This document shows positions 23,289 through 30,405 of a stretch of 64,000 bases of DNA, piece after piece. This DNA is from Streptomyces sp. NBC_01268. Lineage in GTDB: Bacteria > Actinomycetota > Actinomycetes > Streptomycetales > Streptomycetaceae. A program made the translations under genes and the position numbers. The stretch spans positions 5,578,001 through 5,642,000 of the forward strand of contig NZ_CP108454.1 in NCBI RefSeq assembly GCF_036240795.1, written 5' to 3'. The notes under the pieces are model-generated. The model did not search any database. It saw nothing but the letters and a program-made list of their open reading frames with translations, and was not told where the DNA came from. Numbering within the stretch: the stretch's first letter is position 1; every line of letters starts with the position of its first letter.

Positions 23289-23717
23289 TCAGGCGGCGGG
23301 GCGGCGCTGGGCGCGGAGTTCCCGCTGCCGGTCCCGCTTGGCGACGTTCGCCGCGTTGTTGGCCTCGCGGCACGCGTCGTCGACAGGCTCCTTGCGGCGC
23401 AGGTGCCGCTCGTACGCCGCCCTGGTGCCGCACGGCGCGAGCGCCTTCCCGCCGGTGTGCGGGCGCGAGGCCGGAGGCGGGGCAGGCCGCTTGTCGGTGC
23501 GGCGGAGCTTGTGGCGCTCACGCTCAGAGAGGCCGCCCCAGACGCCGAAGTCCTCGCCGTTGTTGAGGGCCCACTCCAGGCACTGGACGCGAATCGGGCA
23601 GGCGAGGCAGACCTTCTTCGCCTCGGTGACCGAGCCGCCCCTCTCGGGGAAGAAAGAATCCGGATCGGTCTGCGCACACAGAGCGTCGGTGGAGAACTTG
23701 GCCAGGAACCCGGTCAC
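23289..23717 (-). CDS. WhiB-like regulator with extra C-terminal Cys domain
   Basis: The 142-residue product has the four iron-sulfur cluster cysteines at 14, 37, 40 and 46 (C-x22-C-x2-C-x5-C) and the family turn GVWGG at 58-62, followed by a basic AT-hook-like stretch. From about residue 95 there is an added segment APCGTRAAYERHLRRKEPVD with a further Cys at 116, a small domain often found as separate actinophage proteins. Phage WhiB proteins can dominate host WhiB2-type regulation and affect septation and superinfection. It starts at GTG 23717 coupled to the upstream gene. Confidence 0.85.
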   Translation of the reverse strand: MTGFLAKFSTDALCAQTDPDSFFPERGGSVTEAKKVCLACPIRVQCLEWALNNGEDFGVWGGLSERERHKLRRTDKRPAPPPASRPHTGGKALAPCGTRAAYERHLRRKEPVDDACREANNAANVAKRDRQRELRAQRRPAA

Positions 23718-24610
23718 GCGGCCACCCCCTTCTGCCGCGCGTACGACAGCGCGCGCTCCAGGTGATTGCGGGTGATGCCGAGCCGGTGAGCGGCCTGCGC
23801 GATGGTGTAGTCCTGCGTCTCGATCAGCCACGTGGCGTCCTCGGTGATCGCCACATACCGGGCGACCTCCTCGCCGACGTCCGGTGTGGCCGCGGGGCTG
23901 TCGATGTAGTCGTCGTCCCACGCGGCCGGCGGAACCCAGCCGTTGGCCAAGGCGTGCGCGCGGGCTTCCTTCGCCCACCGCTGGCCGACACCCTGCGTGC
24001 ACGGGTCGACGTTCCACAGCTGCTCGTACAGGTCGCGGATGGTTCGAGCGGTCGAGCCGCGAGCGGTTGTGGAGGCCTCGTGCAGCTGGTCGTTGATCGA
24101 CATCTTGTCGATTCCGGCCCGGCGGGCCAGCTCAATCTGCGGCCAGCCGACGGCGACGAGGCCCTGCAGGCGGCGCCGGGTCCCGGTGCCGTCGACGAGC
24201 GCGGACGGGGCGACGAGGTCGATCGACGGACGGATGGCCAAGACCCTGTCGGCGGTCTCGGTACGGATCCGCCGTGACGGGCCGCGCTGGTCGCCGTGTC
24301 CGTACAGCAGCCGGCACAGGCTGCCGTTCGACATGCCGGCGAGGACACGCGTGCGCTGGACGCCAACACCGAAGCTGGAGAGCATGCGGATGTGGGCGCG
24401 GACCGGTTCGGCGTCGGCATAGGGCTGCCAGCGGCCGTAGGCGATGAGCCGGGTCCGGGCGTTGGTGTAGTCGCGGCTGACCTTGCGGCAGGCGGGGCAC
24501 TTGCAGCCAAGCCCTCTGGCCCGGGAGAGGGTGCCGTGGTCGGCGCGGGGCTTGGAGCCCGCGGCCGGAGGTCGGGTCACCCCGGCCGCGGGGGTCTCGA
24601 TGGAGGTCAC
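23714..24610 (-). CDS. Helix-turn-helix DNA-binding protein, 298 residues
   Basis: The product starts at GTG 24610 (VTSIETPAAGVTRPPAAGSK). An N-terminal Cys segment (LGCKCPACRKVSRDYTNART) precedes a region with HIRMLSSFGVGVQRTRVLAG, and a C-terminal helix-turn-helix (LIETQDYTIAQAAHRLGITR, then NHLERALSYAR). This architecture is common in actinophage genomes and is probably regulatory. It is coupled by GTGA to both the coiled-coil gene before it and the WhiB gene after it, suggesting a joint regulatory role. Confidence 0.65.
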   Translation of the reverse strand: MTSIETPAAGVTRPPAAGSKPRADHGTLSRARGLGCKCPACRKVSRDYTNARTRLIAYGRWQPYADAEPVRAHIRMLSSFGVGVQRTRVLAGMSNGSLCRLLYGHGDQRGPSRRIRTETADRVLAIRPSIDLVAPSALVDGTGTRRRLQGLVAVGWPQIELARRAGIDKMSINDQLHEASTTARGSTARTIRDLYEQLWNVDPCTQGVGQRWAKEARAHALANGWVPPAAWDDDYIDSPAATPDVGEEVARYVAITEDATWLIETQDYTIAQAAHRLGITRNHLERALSYARQKGVAA

Positions 24611-25017
24611 TTCGGGTCCTCCTGGTCGAGGTCGAGGGCGGCGCGGGCCGCGGGGAGGAGCGGTTCGGCCTGGTAGCCGGTGGCGTCGAGGAGTTGATCG
24701 CTCAGGCGGCGGACCACGCGGCGCTGAACGGCGGCCTCGGCCCGGAGCTCGGCGACGGCGCGGAGGGCGCGGGCCAGCCGCATCTCGTACCGGCCGGAGT
24801 GCGTCCGGAGCATGTACGCCTTGAGGCGTTCGCGCTTGGCCTTCTCCCTGCCCAGCTCTCGGTGGGCGTTGGTCAGCGCGTACTCGGCGTCGAGGCGGGC
24901 CCCGAGCTCGGCGGTCGTCCGGTCTTCGGCCTGCTCGACCATGTGCCAGACGGCATTGGTCGCGAGGGTCACGGCCTGGTCGGCGCGGCGGCGGGAGACG
25001 AAGGGGAGTCGCATCAC
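24607..25017 (-). CDS. Coiled-coil hypothetical protein, 136 residues
   Basis: The product is almost fully helical and highly charged (AYALTNAHRELGREKAKRERLK begins in the middle), with heptad-like spacing over about residues 25-120. The start GTG-ATG at 25017/25014 overlaps the RecT stop. Its position behind RecT suggests a helper of recombination, but no motif proves that. Confidence 0.5.
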   Translation of the reverse strand: MMRLPFVSRRRADQAVTLATNAVWHMVEQAEDRTTAELGARLDAEYALTNAHRELGREKAKRERLKAYMLRTHSGRYEMRLARALRAVAELRAEAAVQRRVVRRLSDQLLDATGYQAEPLLPAARAALDLDQEDPK

Positions 25018-25847
25018 GCCACCTCGTCCTCAACGAACTCGCCCTCGATCACGCCGTCCTCGGCGTCCGGGTCCGTTTCGTCGAGCGGCGACGGCATCGA
25101 CTCGGCCGACGTGCTCGCCAGCGCCTCGATCGGGGCAGCGTCGGCCTGCGCGCGAAGCTGCTGGGCCACGTACTCGGCCGACGTCGGCACCCACTTCGCG
25201 AGCCGGCGGGCGCCCGTCTTCAGCCACATGGACTCCTCGTTGGTGTTCCACGGGGAGTACTCGGAGTGCGCGCCGTCGGACTTGGCCTTGGCCTGCATGA
25301 CCTGGTCGCGGTTGAGGACGACGACCTTCGAGGTGGCGCCGTCCTTCATGACGGCGTACGCGTACACGCCGACGAGGGGGCCGCGGTCGCCGCCGAACCA
25401 GTCGATGCCGTGAACGGGGCGCTCGTCGCGGCCGGGCACGTACTGGAAGGAGTCGTTGGCGCGGACCACCTCGACGATCACCGACGAGACGGCACCGGCC
25501 CGGTAGATGAGCTCGATGATGCCCTGGTAGCCGACGATCCCCTTGATGATCTTCTGGCCCCTGTGGGCCTTCGACTTGCGCGGGGTCAGGTAGAACTGCT
25601 CGGTGCCCGGCTCCAGACCGAGGCGGGCGGCGGTCCGCAGCTCGCGGAGGAACACGCCGATGTCGTTGCGGGCGGCCTGCTCCAGGTTCTTGTCGCCGCG
25701 GATGGCGCCGGTGGCGAGGCGGATCCACTGGTCGGCGTTGATGTGCGAGGGCATGAGGGCGGCGTAGTCGGAGCGGTACTGCTCGACCATGGCGGCCGGT
25801 CCGGTGTCGCGGACGGCGATGGCGTTGGTGACGGTCTGCTCGGTCAT
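25014..25847 (-). CDS. recT: RecT-family single-strand annealing protein
   Basis: The 277-residue product carries the RecT core: LEQAARNDIGVFLRELRTAA, LGLEPGTEQFYLTPRK, then KGIVGYQGIIELIYRAG and, later, EESMWLKTGARRLAKWVP. The C-terminal 40 residues are acidic. RecT anneals complementary single strands after resection by its partner nuclease, here the YqaJ protein directly upstream and coupled by ATGA. The pair would recombine or circularise phage DNA. Confidence 0.92.
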   Translation of the reverse strand: MTEQTVTNAIAVRDTGPAAMVEQYRSDYAALMPSHINADQWIRLATGAIRGDKNLEQAARNDIGVFLRELRTAARLGLEPGTEQFYLTPRKSKAHRGQKIIKGIVGYQGIIELIYRAGAVSSVIVEVVRANDSFQYVPGRDERPVHGIDWFGGDRGPLVGVYAYAVMKDGATSKVVVLNRDQVMQAKAKSDGAHSEYSPWNTNEESMWLKTGARRLAKWVPTSAEYVAQQLRAQADAAPIEALASTSAESMPSPLDETDPDAEDGVIEGEFVEDEVA

Positions 25848-26752
25848 CGTGCGGTCCTTCGGGTGCGGGAGGGGAGGAGCTGGTAGGTGCGGCCGTCGCG
25901 GACGGTGCGGGTGGCGACGCGCTCCCGGCCGACGACCGCGCGGCGGCCAGTGCCGATCGCGTCGAGCAACTCGCCCTTGCAGGCGGTCAGCTCGTCCTCG
26001 GCCAGCCAGAACGCGTCCTGCGCGGTGTGGAACCGGGCCCGGAGCTGCTCACTGATCGGCACGTCGACGTCGTCGAGACCGTCGGGGAGCTCGCGGATCG
26101 CCTGGTAAGTGGCGGAGTGACCATCGATGTCCGGGCGGACGCCGTGCTTCAGGTCGTGCATGAACGTGGCGCCGGCGTCGCGGAGCATCTGCGCCTCCGC
26201 GGCGTCGTACTCGACGACGTACTCGCGGTACTCGCACCCGGCGATCCGTACGGCAACCCAGCAGCGGCGGGCGCCGGTGACGTCGAGGTACCAGAGGCAC
26301 TGGCAGCGGTAGTGCACGGGGATCTGGCCGGTGCCGGGCTCGCCCCAGCCCTCGTCGTCGCGGGAGGTCTTCGCCTCCAGCAACTCCGTGCCGCCGACGA
26401 GCCGGTCCGGGTTCGCGATCTGCCACAACCGGTCCGCGGCGGCGTACGTCGGGGCGGGGCTGACGCGCAGCTCGGGGTGGAGCTCGGCGAACCGCTGGCA
26501 GATCCCCGGCTCGTCGACCTTGCCCCAGTACATCTGCTCGGTCTCCTCGACCGGGCCGATGAGCCCCTTCTTCCGGTGCCACAGGGAAAACCGGGACTCG
26601 TACGGGGAGAGGCCGAGGACGGCGGCGATCTCGGAGCCGCCGATCCCCTGGGCCCGGGCGGCGTGCCACTCCGGGCTACCGGGCTCGAAGATGCCGACCA
26701 CGACGGGGCCGGCGGCCGGGGCCTGAGCCCCGGCCTGCGCGGTGTCGTTCAC
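25844..26752 (-). CDS. YqaJ-type 5'-3' exonuclease (RecT partner)
   Basis: The 302-residue product starts at GTG 26752, coupled to the upstream gene. It has the nuclease fold motifs of the YqaJ/lambda Exo group: GIGGSEIAAVLGLSPYESRF near the start, the catalytic E-x-K in LLEAKTS, and a following HYRCQCLWYLDVTGARRCWV, where the Gln and Tyr of the family box are present. It would resect double-stranded ends to feed RecT. Confidence 0.87.
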   Translation of the reverse strand: MNDTAQAGAQAPAAGPVVVGIFEPGSPEWHAARAQGIGGSEIAAVLGLSPYESRFSLWHRKKGLIGPVEETEQMYWGKVDEPGICQRFAELHPELRVSPAPTYAAADRLWQIANPDRLVGGTELLEAKTSRDDEGWGEPGTGQIPVHYRCQCLWYLDVTGARRCWVAVRIAGCEYREYVVEYDAAEAQMLRDAGATFMHDLKHGVRPDIDGHSATYQAIRELPDGLDDVDVPISEQLRARFHTAQDAFWLAEDELTACKGELLDAIGTGRRAVVGRERVATRTVRDGRTYQLLPSRTRRTAR

Positions 26753-27207
26753 GAGGCGCCTCCCCGCATCTGCTGCGCGGAGGAGACGGCCATGTCGTAG
26801 AGGGCGTGGATGCCCTCGGCGAGGTTCCGCGCATCCTCGTCGCGTTCCTGGACGACGAGCGCGTCGAAGAGCGCGTACGCGGTCTGCGACTGGCCGTTGA
26901 GCCACGCCGCGGTGAACTGGGCGGCGAAGCGCAGGCCGGGCGCCATGGAGCGGGTGTCGGCCAGTACGTCGCCGTGGAAGGCGAGGAGACCGAAGGTGCC
27001 CCGGGCGCCGGGGTTCTGCTTCTCGGCGGCGACGCCGACCATGCTGGCGAGCGCGGCACACATCGAGACTGTGGTGGTGGGGCCGCCCTCAATGAACGGG
27101 CCCAGCAGGGTGAGGCCGAGCGCCGGATTGCCGTCCATGCCGTGCGCGACGGCCGCCATGATGGTCTCGGCCGGATCGTTGCACGGGGTGGTTGGGATCT
27201 CGGTCAT
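26749..27207 (-). CDS. Hypothetical protein, 152 residues, upstream of the recombinase pair
   Basis: The product (MTEIPTTPCNDPAETIMAAV) is helical and hydrophobic in patches, with TVSMCAALASMVGVAAEKQN and QFTAAWLNGQSQTAYALFDA. It resembles TPR-like packing in its even helix spacing, yet I cannot assign a family. It is coupled on both sides by GTGA/ATGA overlaps, including the 22-residue zinc micro-gene upstream. Confidence 0.55.
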   Translation of the reverse strand: MTEIPTTPCNDPAETIMAAVAHGMDGNPALGLTLLGPFIEGGPTTTVSMCAALASMVGVAAEKQNPGARGTFGLLAFHGDVLADTRSMAPGLRFAAQFTAAWLNGQSQTAYALFDALVVQERDEDARNLAEGIHALYDMAVSSAQQMRGGAS

Positions 27208-27272
27208 CGGGCGCCTCCGGTGCACTTGCACTCCTCGAACGGCACGCGGCAGACGGGGCAGTTGCCGATCAC
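27204..27272 (-). CDS. 22-residue zinc-knuckle micro-protein
   Basis: GTG 27272 overlaps the upstream stop as GTGA, and the TGA at 27204 overlaps the downstream ATG as ATGA. The product V-I-G-N-C-P-V-C-R-V-P-F-E-E-C-K-C-T-G-G-A-R has C-x2-C and C-x-C pairs seven residues apart, enough for one zinc ion. The exact fit into both overlaps and the Cys spacing support a real gene. Confidence 0.55.
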   Translation of the reverse strand: MIGNCPVCRVPFEECKCTGGAR

Positions 27273-27649
27273 GCGGCCTCACCGCCACGGCGCGGCGCGG
27301 GCAGGGACTTCAGGGCGCGGAGGCTCATCAGCCGGTCCGCGAGGCGCAGCACCTGCACCCCGTACACCGGCACCTTCCCGTCGTCGGCGACCTCGGTGAG
27401 GAGGTCGGCGACCCGCTCGTCCCGCTCGTGCGCGGCGTGCGAGTCCGGGCCCTGGTTCGCGGCCTGCCGGGCGCACTCGGCGATGTGGACCAGCTCGGAC
27501 AGCAGGCCCTCACCGTCCTCCTCGGCCGCCGCCGCCAGGTTCAGGAGCACCGCCGTGAGGTAGTGGGACAGGTCGAGCGTGGCGCCGGTCGGCAGCGGGT
27601 CGACGTAGATACGGAACGGCCCGTCCACGGGCATACGGTCGGTACTCAC
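27269..27649 (-). CDS. Hypothetical protein, 126 residues
   Basis: The product (VSTDRMPVDGPFRIYVDPLP) starts with beta strands, then is helical (LAAAAEEDGEGLLSELVHIA and VLRLADRLMSLRALKSLPAP). I do not recognise it. GTGA overlaps tie it to a possible 18-residue leader frame upstream and to the zinc micro-gene downstream. Confidence 0.55.
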   Translation of the reverse strand: MSTDRMPVDGPFRIYVDPLPTGATLDLSHYLTAVLLNLAAAAEEDGEGLLSELVHIAECARQAANQGPDSHAAHERDERVADLLTEVADDGKVPVYGVQVLRLADRLMSLRALKSLPAPRRGGEAA

Positions 27650-27702
27650 AGGGCGCTCCCGGCGTCGGTGGGGGTGGGGGTGCTGGGGCTGGCGGAGATC
27701 AC
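27646..27702 (-). CDS. Possible 18-residue coupling ORF
   Basis: Between the genes ending at 27699 and starting at 27649, a frame from GTG 27702 to a TGA at 27646 overlaps both neighbours as GTGA. It encodes VISASPSTPTPTDAGSAL, which is low in complexity, so it may serve to carry ribosomes across the gap rather than to make a working peptide. Confidence 0.3.
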   Translation of the reverse strand: MISASPSTPTPTDAGSAL

Positions 27703-28517
27703 GGCTCGATCACCTCGCAGCGCGAGCAGACGCGCGGGTCCTCGCCGACGACAAGCGGCACAGCCTCCCGGCCCAGCTCCGTGTGCCAGCCGCAGCGGGC
27801 GTAGTGGTACGAGAAGCCGTCGTCCTCCGGGCCGGATCGGCGGAGGTGGAGCACGCCGGTGGAGGAGCGCAGGTACTGCGACGCGGGGCGATTCGCCCGC
27901 GCCAGGACGCGAGGGTCAGTGGTGCGCGGGGCGAGGGCTTCGAGAGCGTGGTCGAGCGGGTCGACGAGGTGCCGCTGCTCCGCGAGCTCGCCCGCCGTCG
28001 GGTGTGGCTTCGCGGGCTCGGCCTGCGGCGGCCAGGTCGGGACGAACGGGGCCGGACGGACAGCGCCGCGCGAGATCTTGTCCGCCATCCGCTCCAACAC
28101 CTCGGCCTGCGCGGCGTGCTGGCGATTCCTTGTGGACCCGTACTCGCGGGCCTTCTTCAGCAGCCAACGGACAATCGCGTCGGTCTGCTCGGCGGCCGCG
28201 CCCTCCAGCTCGGCGATCCGGTCCCGCTGCACCCGCAACGCCTCCGCCGCGTCGGACAACGCCTCGTTCGTCGAGTGCCGCTCCGCCTCCAACTCGGACA
28301 CCCGGGCCAGCAGCCGGTTGACTTCGCGGCCTCGCGCCATGGCCACCTGGTCGAGACGCCGGAGCGACGAGCGCATCTCAGCGGTCTCGGCCACCGACTC
28401 CGGCGACTGGAGCAGGCACGCCGACTCCAATGCGACCGCGACCCCAGCCGCCGTCTTCCTCGTCTTCAGCGCCGCGAGGATCACACCCTCCGCCGCAGCG
28501 ATCCGCTTCGTGTTCAC
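27699..28517 (-). CDS. Coiled-coil protein with C-terminal Cys pair, 272 residues
   Basis: The product (VNTKRIAAAEGVILAALKTR) has a long coiled coil at about residues 45-115 (RLLARVSELEAERHSTNEAL, then VQRDRIAELEGAAAEQTDA) and a C-terminal region with YARCGWHTELG and RVCSRCEVIEP that may bind a metal. Proteins like this are frequent in the early region of Streptomyces phages. The role is unknown. It starts within a GTGA overlap with the upstream gene. Confidence 0.6.
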   Translation of the reverse strand: MNTKRIAAAEGVILAALKTRKTAAGVAVALESACLLQSPESVAETAEMRSSLRRLDQVAMARGREVNRLLARVSELEAERHSTNEALSDAAEALRVQRDRIAELEGAAAEQTDAIVRWLLKKAREYGSTRNRQHAAQAEVLERMADKISRGAVRPAPFVPTWPPQAEPAKPHPTAGELAEQRHLVDPLDHALEALAPRTTDPRVLARANRPASQYLRSSTGVLHLRRSGPEDDGFSYHYARCGWHTELGREAVPLVVGEDPRVCSRCEVIEP

Positions 28518-28825
28518 GCCGTCACCGCCTCAACAACCGGCACCGTCACGGCCATCGACACCGGTACGTCCCGCCACACCGTCGACAGGCGGTACGGCGA
28601 CACCGTCCGGCCATCGAACACGTACGACAGGCCCGGCGTGACCTCGGCGCCCAGCACCTCGGCGTACGCCTCCAGCGCCGTCACCGACTCCTCGTGCACG
28701 AACCCGTTCAGCGAGCCGGTGACCGCGTCGAGCGACCAGCCAGCAGCGGCGAGTTCAGGGTGTTCCTTCAGCAGCTCCACGAGCGCCATCGCGGCGCCCA
28801 GCTGCACGGTACGATTCGTGCTCAC
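28514..28825 (-). CDS. Hypothetical protein, 103 residues
   Basis: The product (VSTNRTVQLGAAMALVELLK) has an N-terminal helix, a short NGFVHEESVTALEAYAEVLG and a C-terminal beta part with PVSMAVTVPVVEAVTA. It resembles small early-phage proteins of mixed alpha/beta fold and is not recognised. It is the first of the long coupled series that follows the switch region. Confidence 0.55.
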   Translation of the reverse strand: MSTNRTVQLGAAMALVELLKEHPELAAAGWSLDAVTGSLNGFVHEESVTALEAYAEVLGAEVTPGLSYVFDGRTVSPYRLSTVWRDVPVSMAVTVPVVEAVTA

Positions 28826-28905
28826 GGGTTCCTCTTCTCTCTGTGGTTGAGGGATTCCGAGGGGCTGTTCCGGATGCGCGTCCGGGCGGCCCCGTTCTGC
28901 TTGGG

Positions 28906-29124
28906 TCAGGCGGCGCGGCGGAGGCGCTTCGGCTGCGCCGGGATTCGGTGCATCTCCGCGATCTGCGCCCGGTCCTGCGGGCTGAACATCAGCCGGCGGC
29001 CCATCCGGTGGGCGGGGAAGCCCTTGTGGTTCACGCCGTCGCGGAGGCGGCGGGCGCCGATGCCGAGCCGCCGGGCGGTCTCGGCGACGTTGGTGAAGTC
29101 CTCCACGGTCGCGATGGCGGTCAT
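28906..29124 (-). CDS. Excisionase-like small DNA-binding protein
   Basis: The 72-residue product starts MTAIATVEDFTNVAETARRL with GAGGTGA upstream. Residues about 12-50 (FTNVAETARRLGIGARRLRD, then HKGFPAHRMGRRLMFSPQD) are a MerR-type helix-turn-helix with the wing P-x-H-R-x-G-R-R-L that marks excisionases of the helix-turn-helix 17 kind. It is 10 bases after the Cro-like gene. It may be the excision factor for the integrase, although it lies over a kilobase away. Confidence 0.65.
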   Translation of the reverse strand: MTAIATVEDFTNVAETARRLGIGARRLRDGVNHKGFPAHRMGRRLMFSPQDRAQIAEMHRIPAQPKRLRRAA

Positions 29125-29134
29125 TCGGGTCACC

Positions 29135-29380
29135 TCATTCGGTGTCGGTCTCGCTGGGGGCGAGGAGCTGCGTGCTGTCGGGCGGCAGGCCGAGTGCTGT
29201 GCGGAGCGCCACGTACTTCGGCGGTCGCATGCGGCGACGGGCGCTGGTTTCCAGCCGCGAGAGATAGCTGGCGGTGATGCCTGAGCGACGGGCGAGGTCG
29301 GCGATCTGCAGTCCGCTGGACATGCGGAGCTTCCTGATTGCCGCCCCGTCCACCTCGTAAGTGGGTCGGGGTGCCTGCAT
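29135..29380 (-). CDS. Cro/CI-type HTH regulator of the lytic side
   Basis: The 81-residue product (MQAPRPTYEVDGAAIRKLRM) has an XRE helix-turn-helix at about residues 14-65 (GLQIADLARRSGITASYLSR, then LETSARR). It is divergent from the 29556 gene and first in the leftward early operon. Five CTAGCAG-like boxes lie just upstream, the natural target of this protein. It would act like Cro or as the main repressor. Confidence 0.75.
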   Translation of the reverse strand: MQAPRPTYEVDGAAIRKLRMSSGLQIADLARRSGITASYLSRLETSARRRMRPPKYVALRTALGLPPDSTQLLAPSETDTE

Positions 29381-29555
29381 GCAGAGAACCTAGCAGGAGT
29401 TGCTAGCAACTTCTAGCAGTACTGTGCAGTAACTAGCAGTTCCTCGCAGGATCTGCGATCAGGAACCTTATGTTCAGCTCAAGAGACTGTGAGGAGGAGG
29501 TAGAGGCTGAAATGCGTTCCTGGCGATACCTGGGAGTTCCTGGGAACATGTGGCC
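29381..29555. promoter_or_regulatory. Bidirectional immunity control region with two operator-like families
   Basis: CTAGCAG-type boxes start at 29390, 29403, 29413, 29433 and 29443, mostly one or two helical turns apart, and one forms the perfect palindrome GTTGCTAGCAAC (29399-29410). A second family, TTCCTGG, lies near the other gene: 29517-29523 and GTTCCTGGGAAC (29536-29547). The sequence is AT-richer than its surroundings. This looks like the genetic switch between the leftward and rightward promoters. Confidence 0.7.
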
Positions 29556-29981
29556 ATGACCACCCCCAGCCCCGCCGACAGGCTGAGACTCGCCAAGCTC
29601 GTGATCCAGCGCCGCCGAGAACTCGGCTGGCACAAGGTGGACGCGGCCAAGGCCGCCGAACTCACGCACACCACGTACATGCGCGTCGAGAAGGGCGAGC
29701 CGGTGCGTGATGTCACCTACGTCAAGATCGAAGCGGCCTTCGGCTGGGCGCCTGGCGCTTGCGCGGCGATCCTTGAAGGCGCCGATGAGGCGCAACTGGC
29801 CGGCGAGGTCGTCGACGGCGTTCGGCTCGCCCCAGTGGCAGGCATGGATGAGAAGGCGCGCAAGGCGGTACAGGACGCCGTCATCGCCGTCCTCCCCGAC
29901 ACGCCGGCCGGAGACATGGTGAAGCTGAGCGAGAAGGTCGTCGAGTTCCTGCGCGGGCGAGGAATTGTCCCGCCTGAGTAG
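29556..29981 (+). CDS. HTH immunity-type regulator
   Basis: The 141-residue product (MTTPSPADRLRLAKLVIQRR) has an N-terminal helix-turn-helix (ELGWHKVDAAKAAELTHTTY, then MRVEKGEPVRDVTYVKIEAA) and a helical C-terminal part, KARKAVQDAVIAVLPDTPAG onward, likely for dimerisation. It is divergent from the Cro-like gene and read toward the integrase. It is the best candidate for the lysogenic repressor. There is little ribosome-site match before the ATG, so it may be translated from a leaderless mRNA. Confidence 0.65.
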   Translation: MTTPSPADRLRLAKLVIQRRRELGWHKVDAAKAAELTHTTYMRVEKGEPVRDVTYVKIEAAFGWAPGACAAILEGADEAQLAGEVVDGVRLAPVAGMDEKARKAVQDAVIAVLPDTPAGDMVKLSEKVVEFLRGRGIVPPE

Positions 29982-30130
29982 AAATCAACCTCCGAGTCGC
30001 ACAACCTTTCTGCTGTGACGAGATCGTTACAGTGGGTTCGATTCTTGCATCTGACATATTCCTTTCGATCGCGTGTTTGGTATGCCAAGGTCGTCACATT
30101 GGGGTTCCGAAGCGCACCGAAGGGAGGCCC

Positions 30131-30334
30131 ATGCACGAGTTCGTCACGTACGATCCTGGGCCCGGATTCGTCGGCATGTCCGGGCGGGTAGGCGAGAGAA
30201 TCGTGTGCGTAGTGACGTCGAGAGTCCACACGGACGAGGCTGTTCGGCAGAAGGCTCGCCGACTGATCCGACGTCAAGGAGGTGACTGCGACACCTGCGC
30301 CTGCCTGAGCTGCCCGCTCAAGCTGACCGGGTGA
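30131..30334 (+). CDS. Small Cys-rich protein next to integrase
   Basis: The 67-residue product (MHEFVTYDPGPGFVGMSGRV) has a basic helix (DEAVRQKARRLIRRQGGDCD) and a Cys cluster C-D-T-C-A-C-L-S-C near the C-terminus. GGGAGG lies before the start. It is 71 bases upstream of the integrase and might be a recombination directionality factor or a regulator; this is inference. The 150 bases upstream are AT-rich and probably hold a promoter. Confidence 0.55.
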   Translation: MHEFVTYDPGPGFVGMSGRVGERIVCVVTSRVHTDEAVRQKARRLIRRQGGDCDTCACLSCPLKLTG

Positions 30335-30405
30335 CGCAGTCCTTACAGGGGTGATCGACAGTCAGGGGTGCCTGTCGGCCACCGGTCGCTCGTGGAGGCG
30401 GGACT

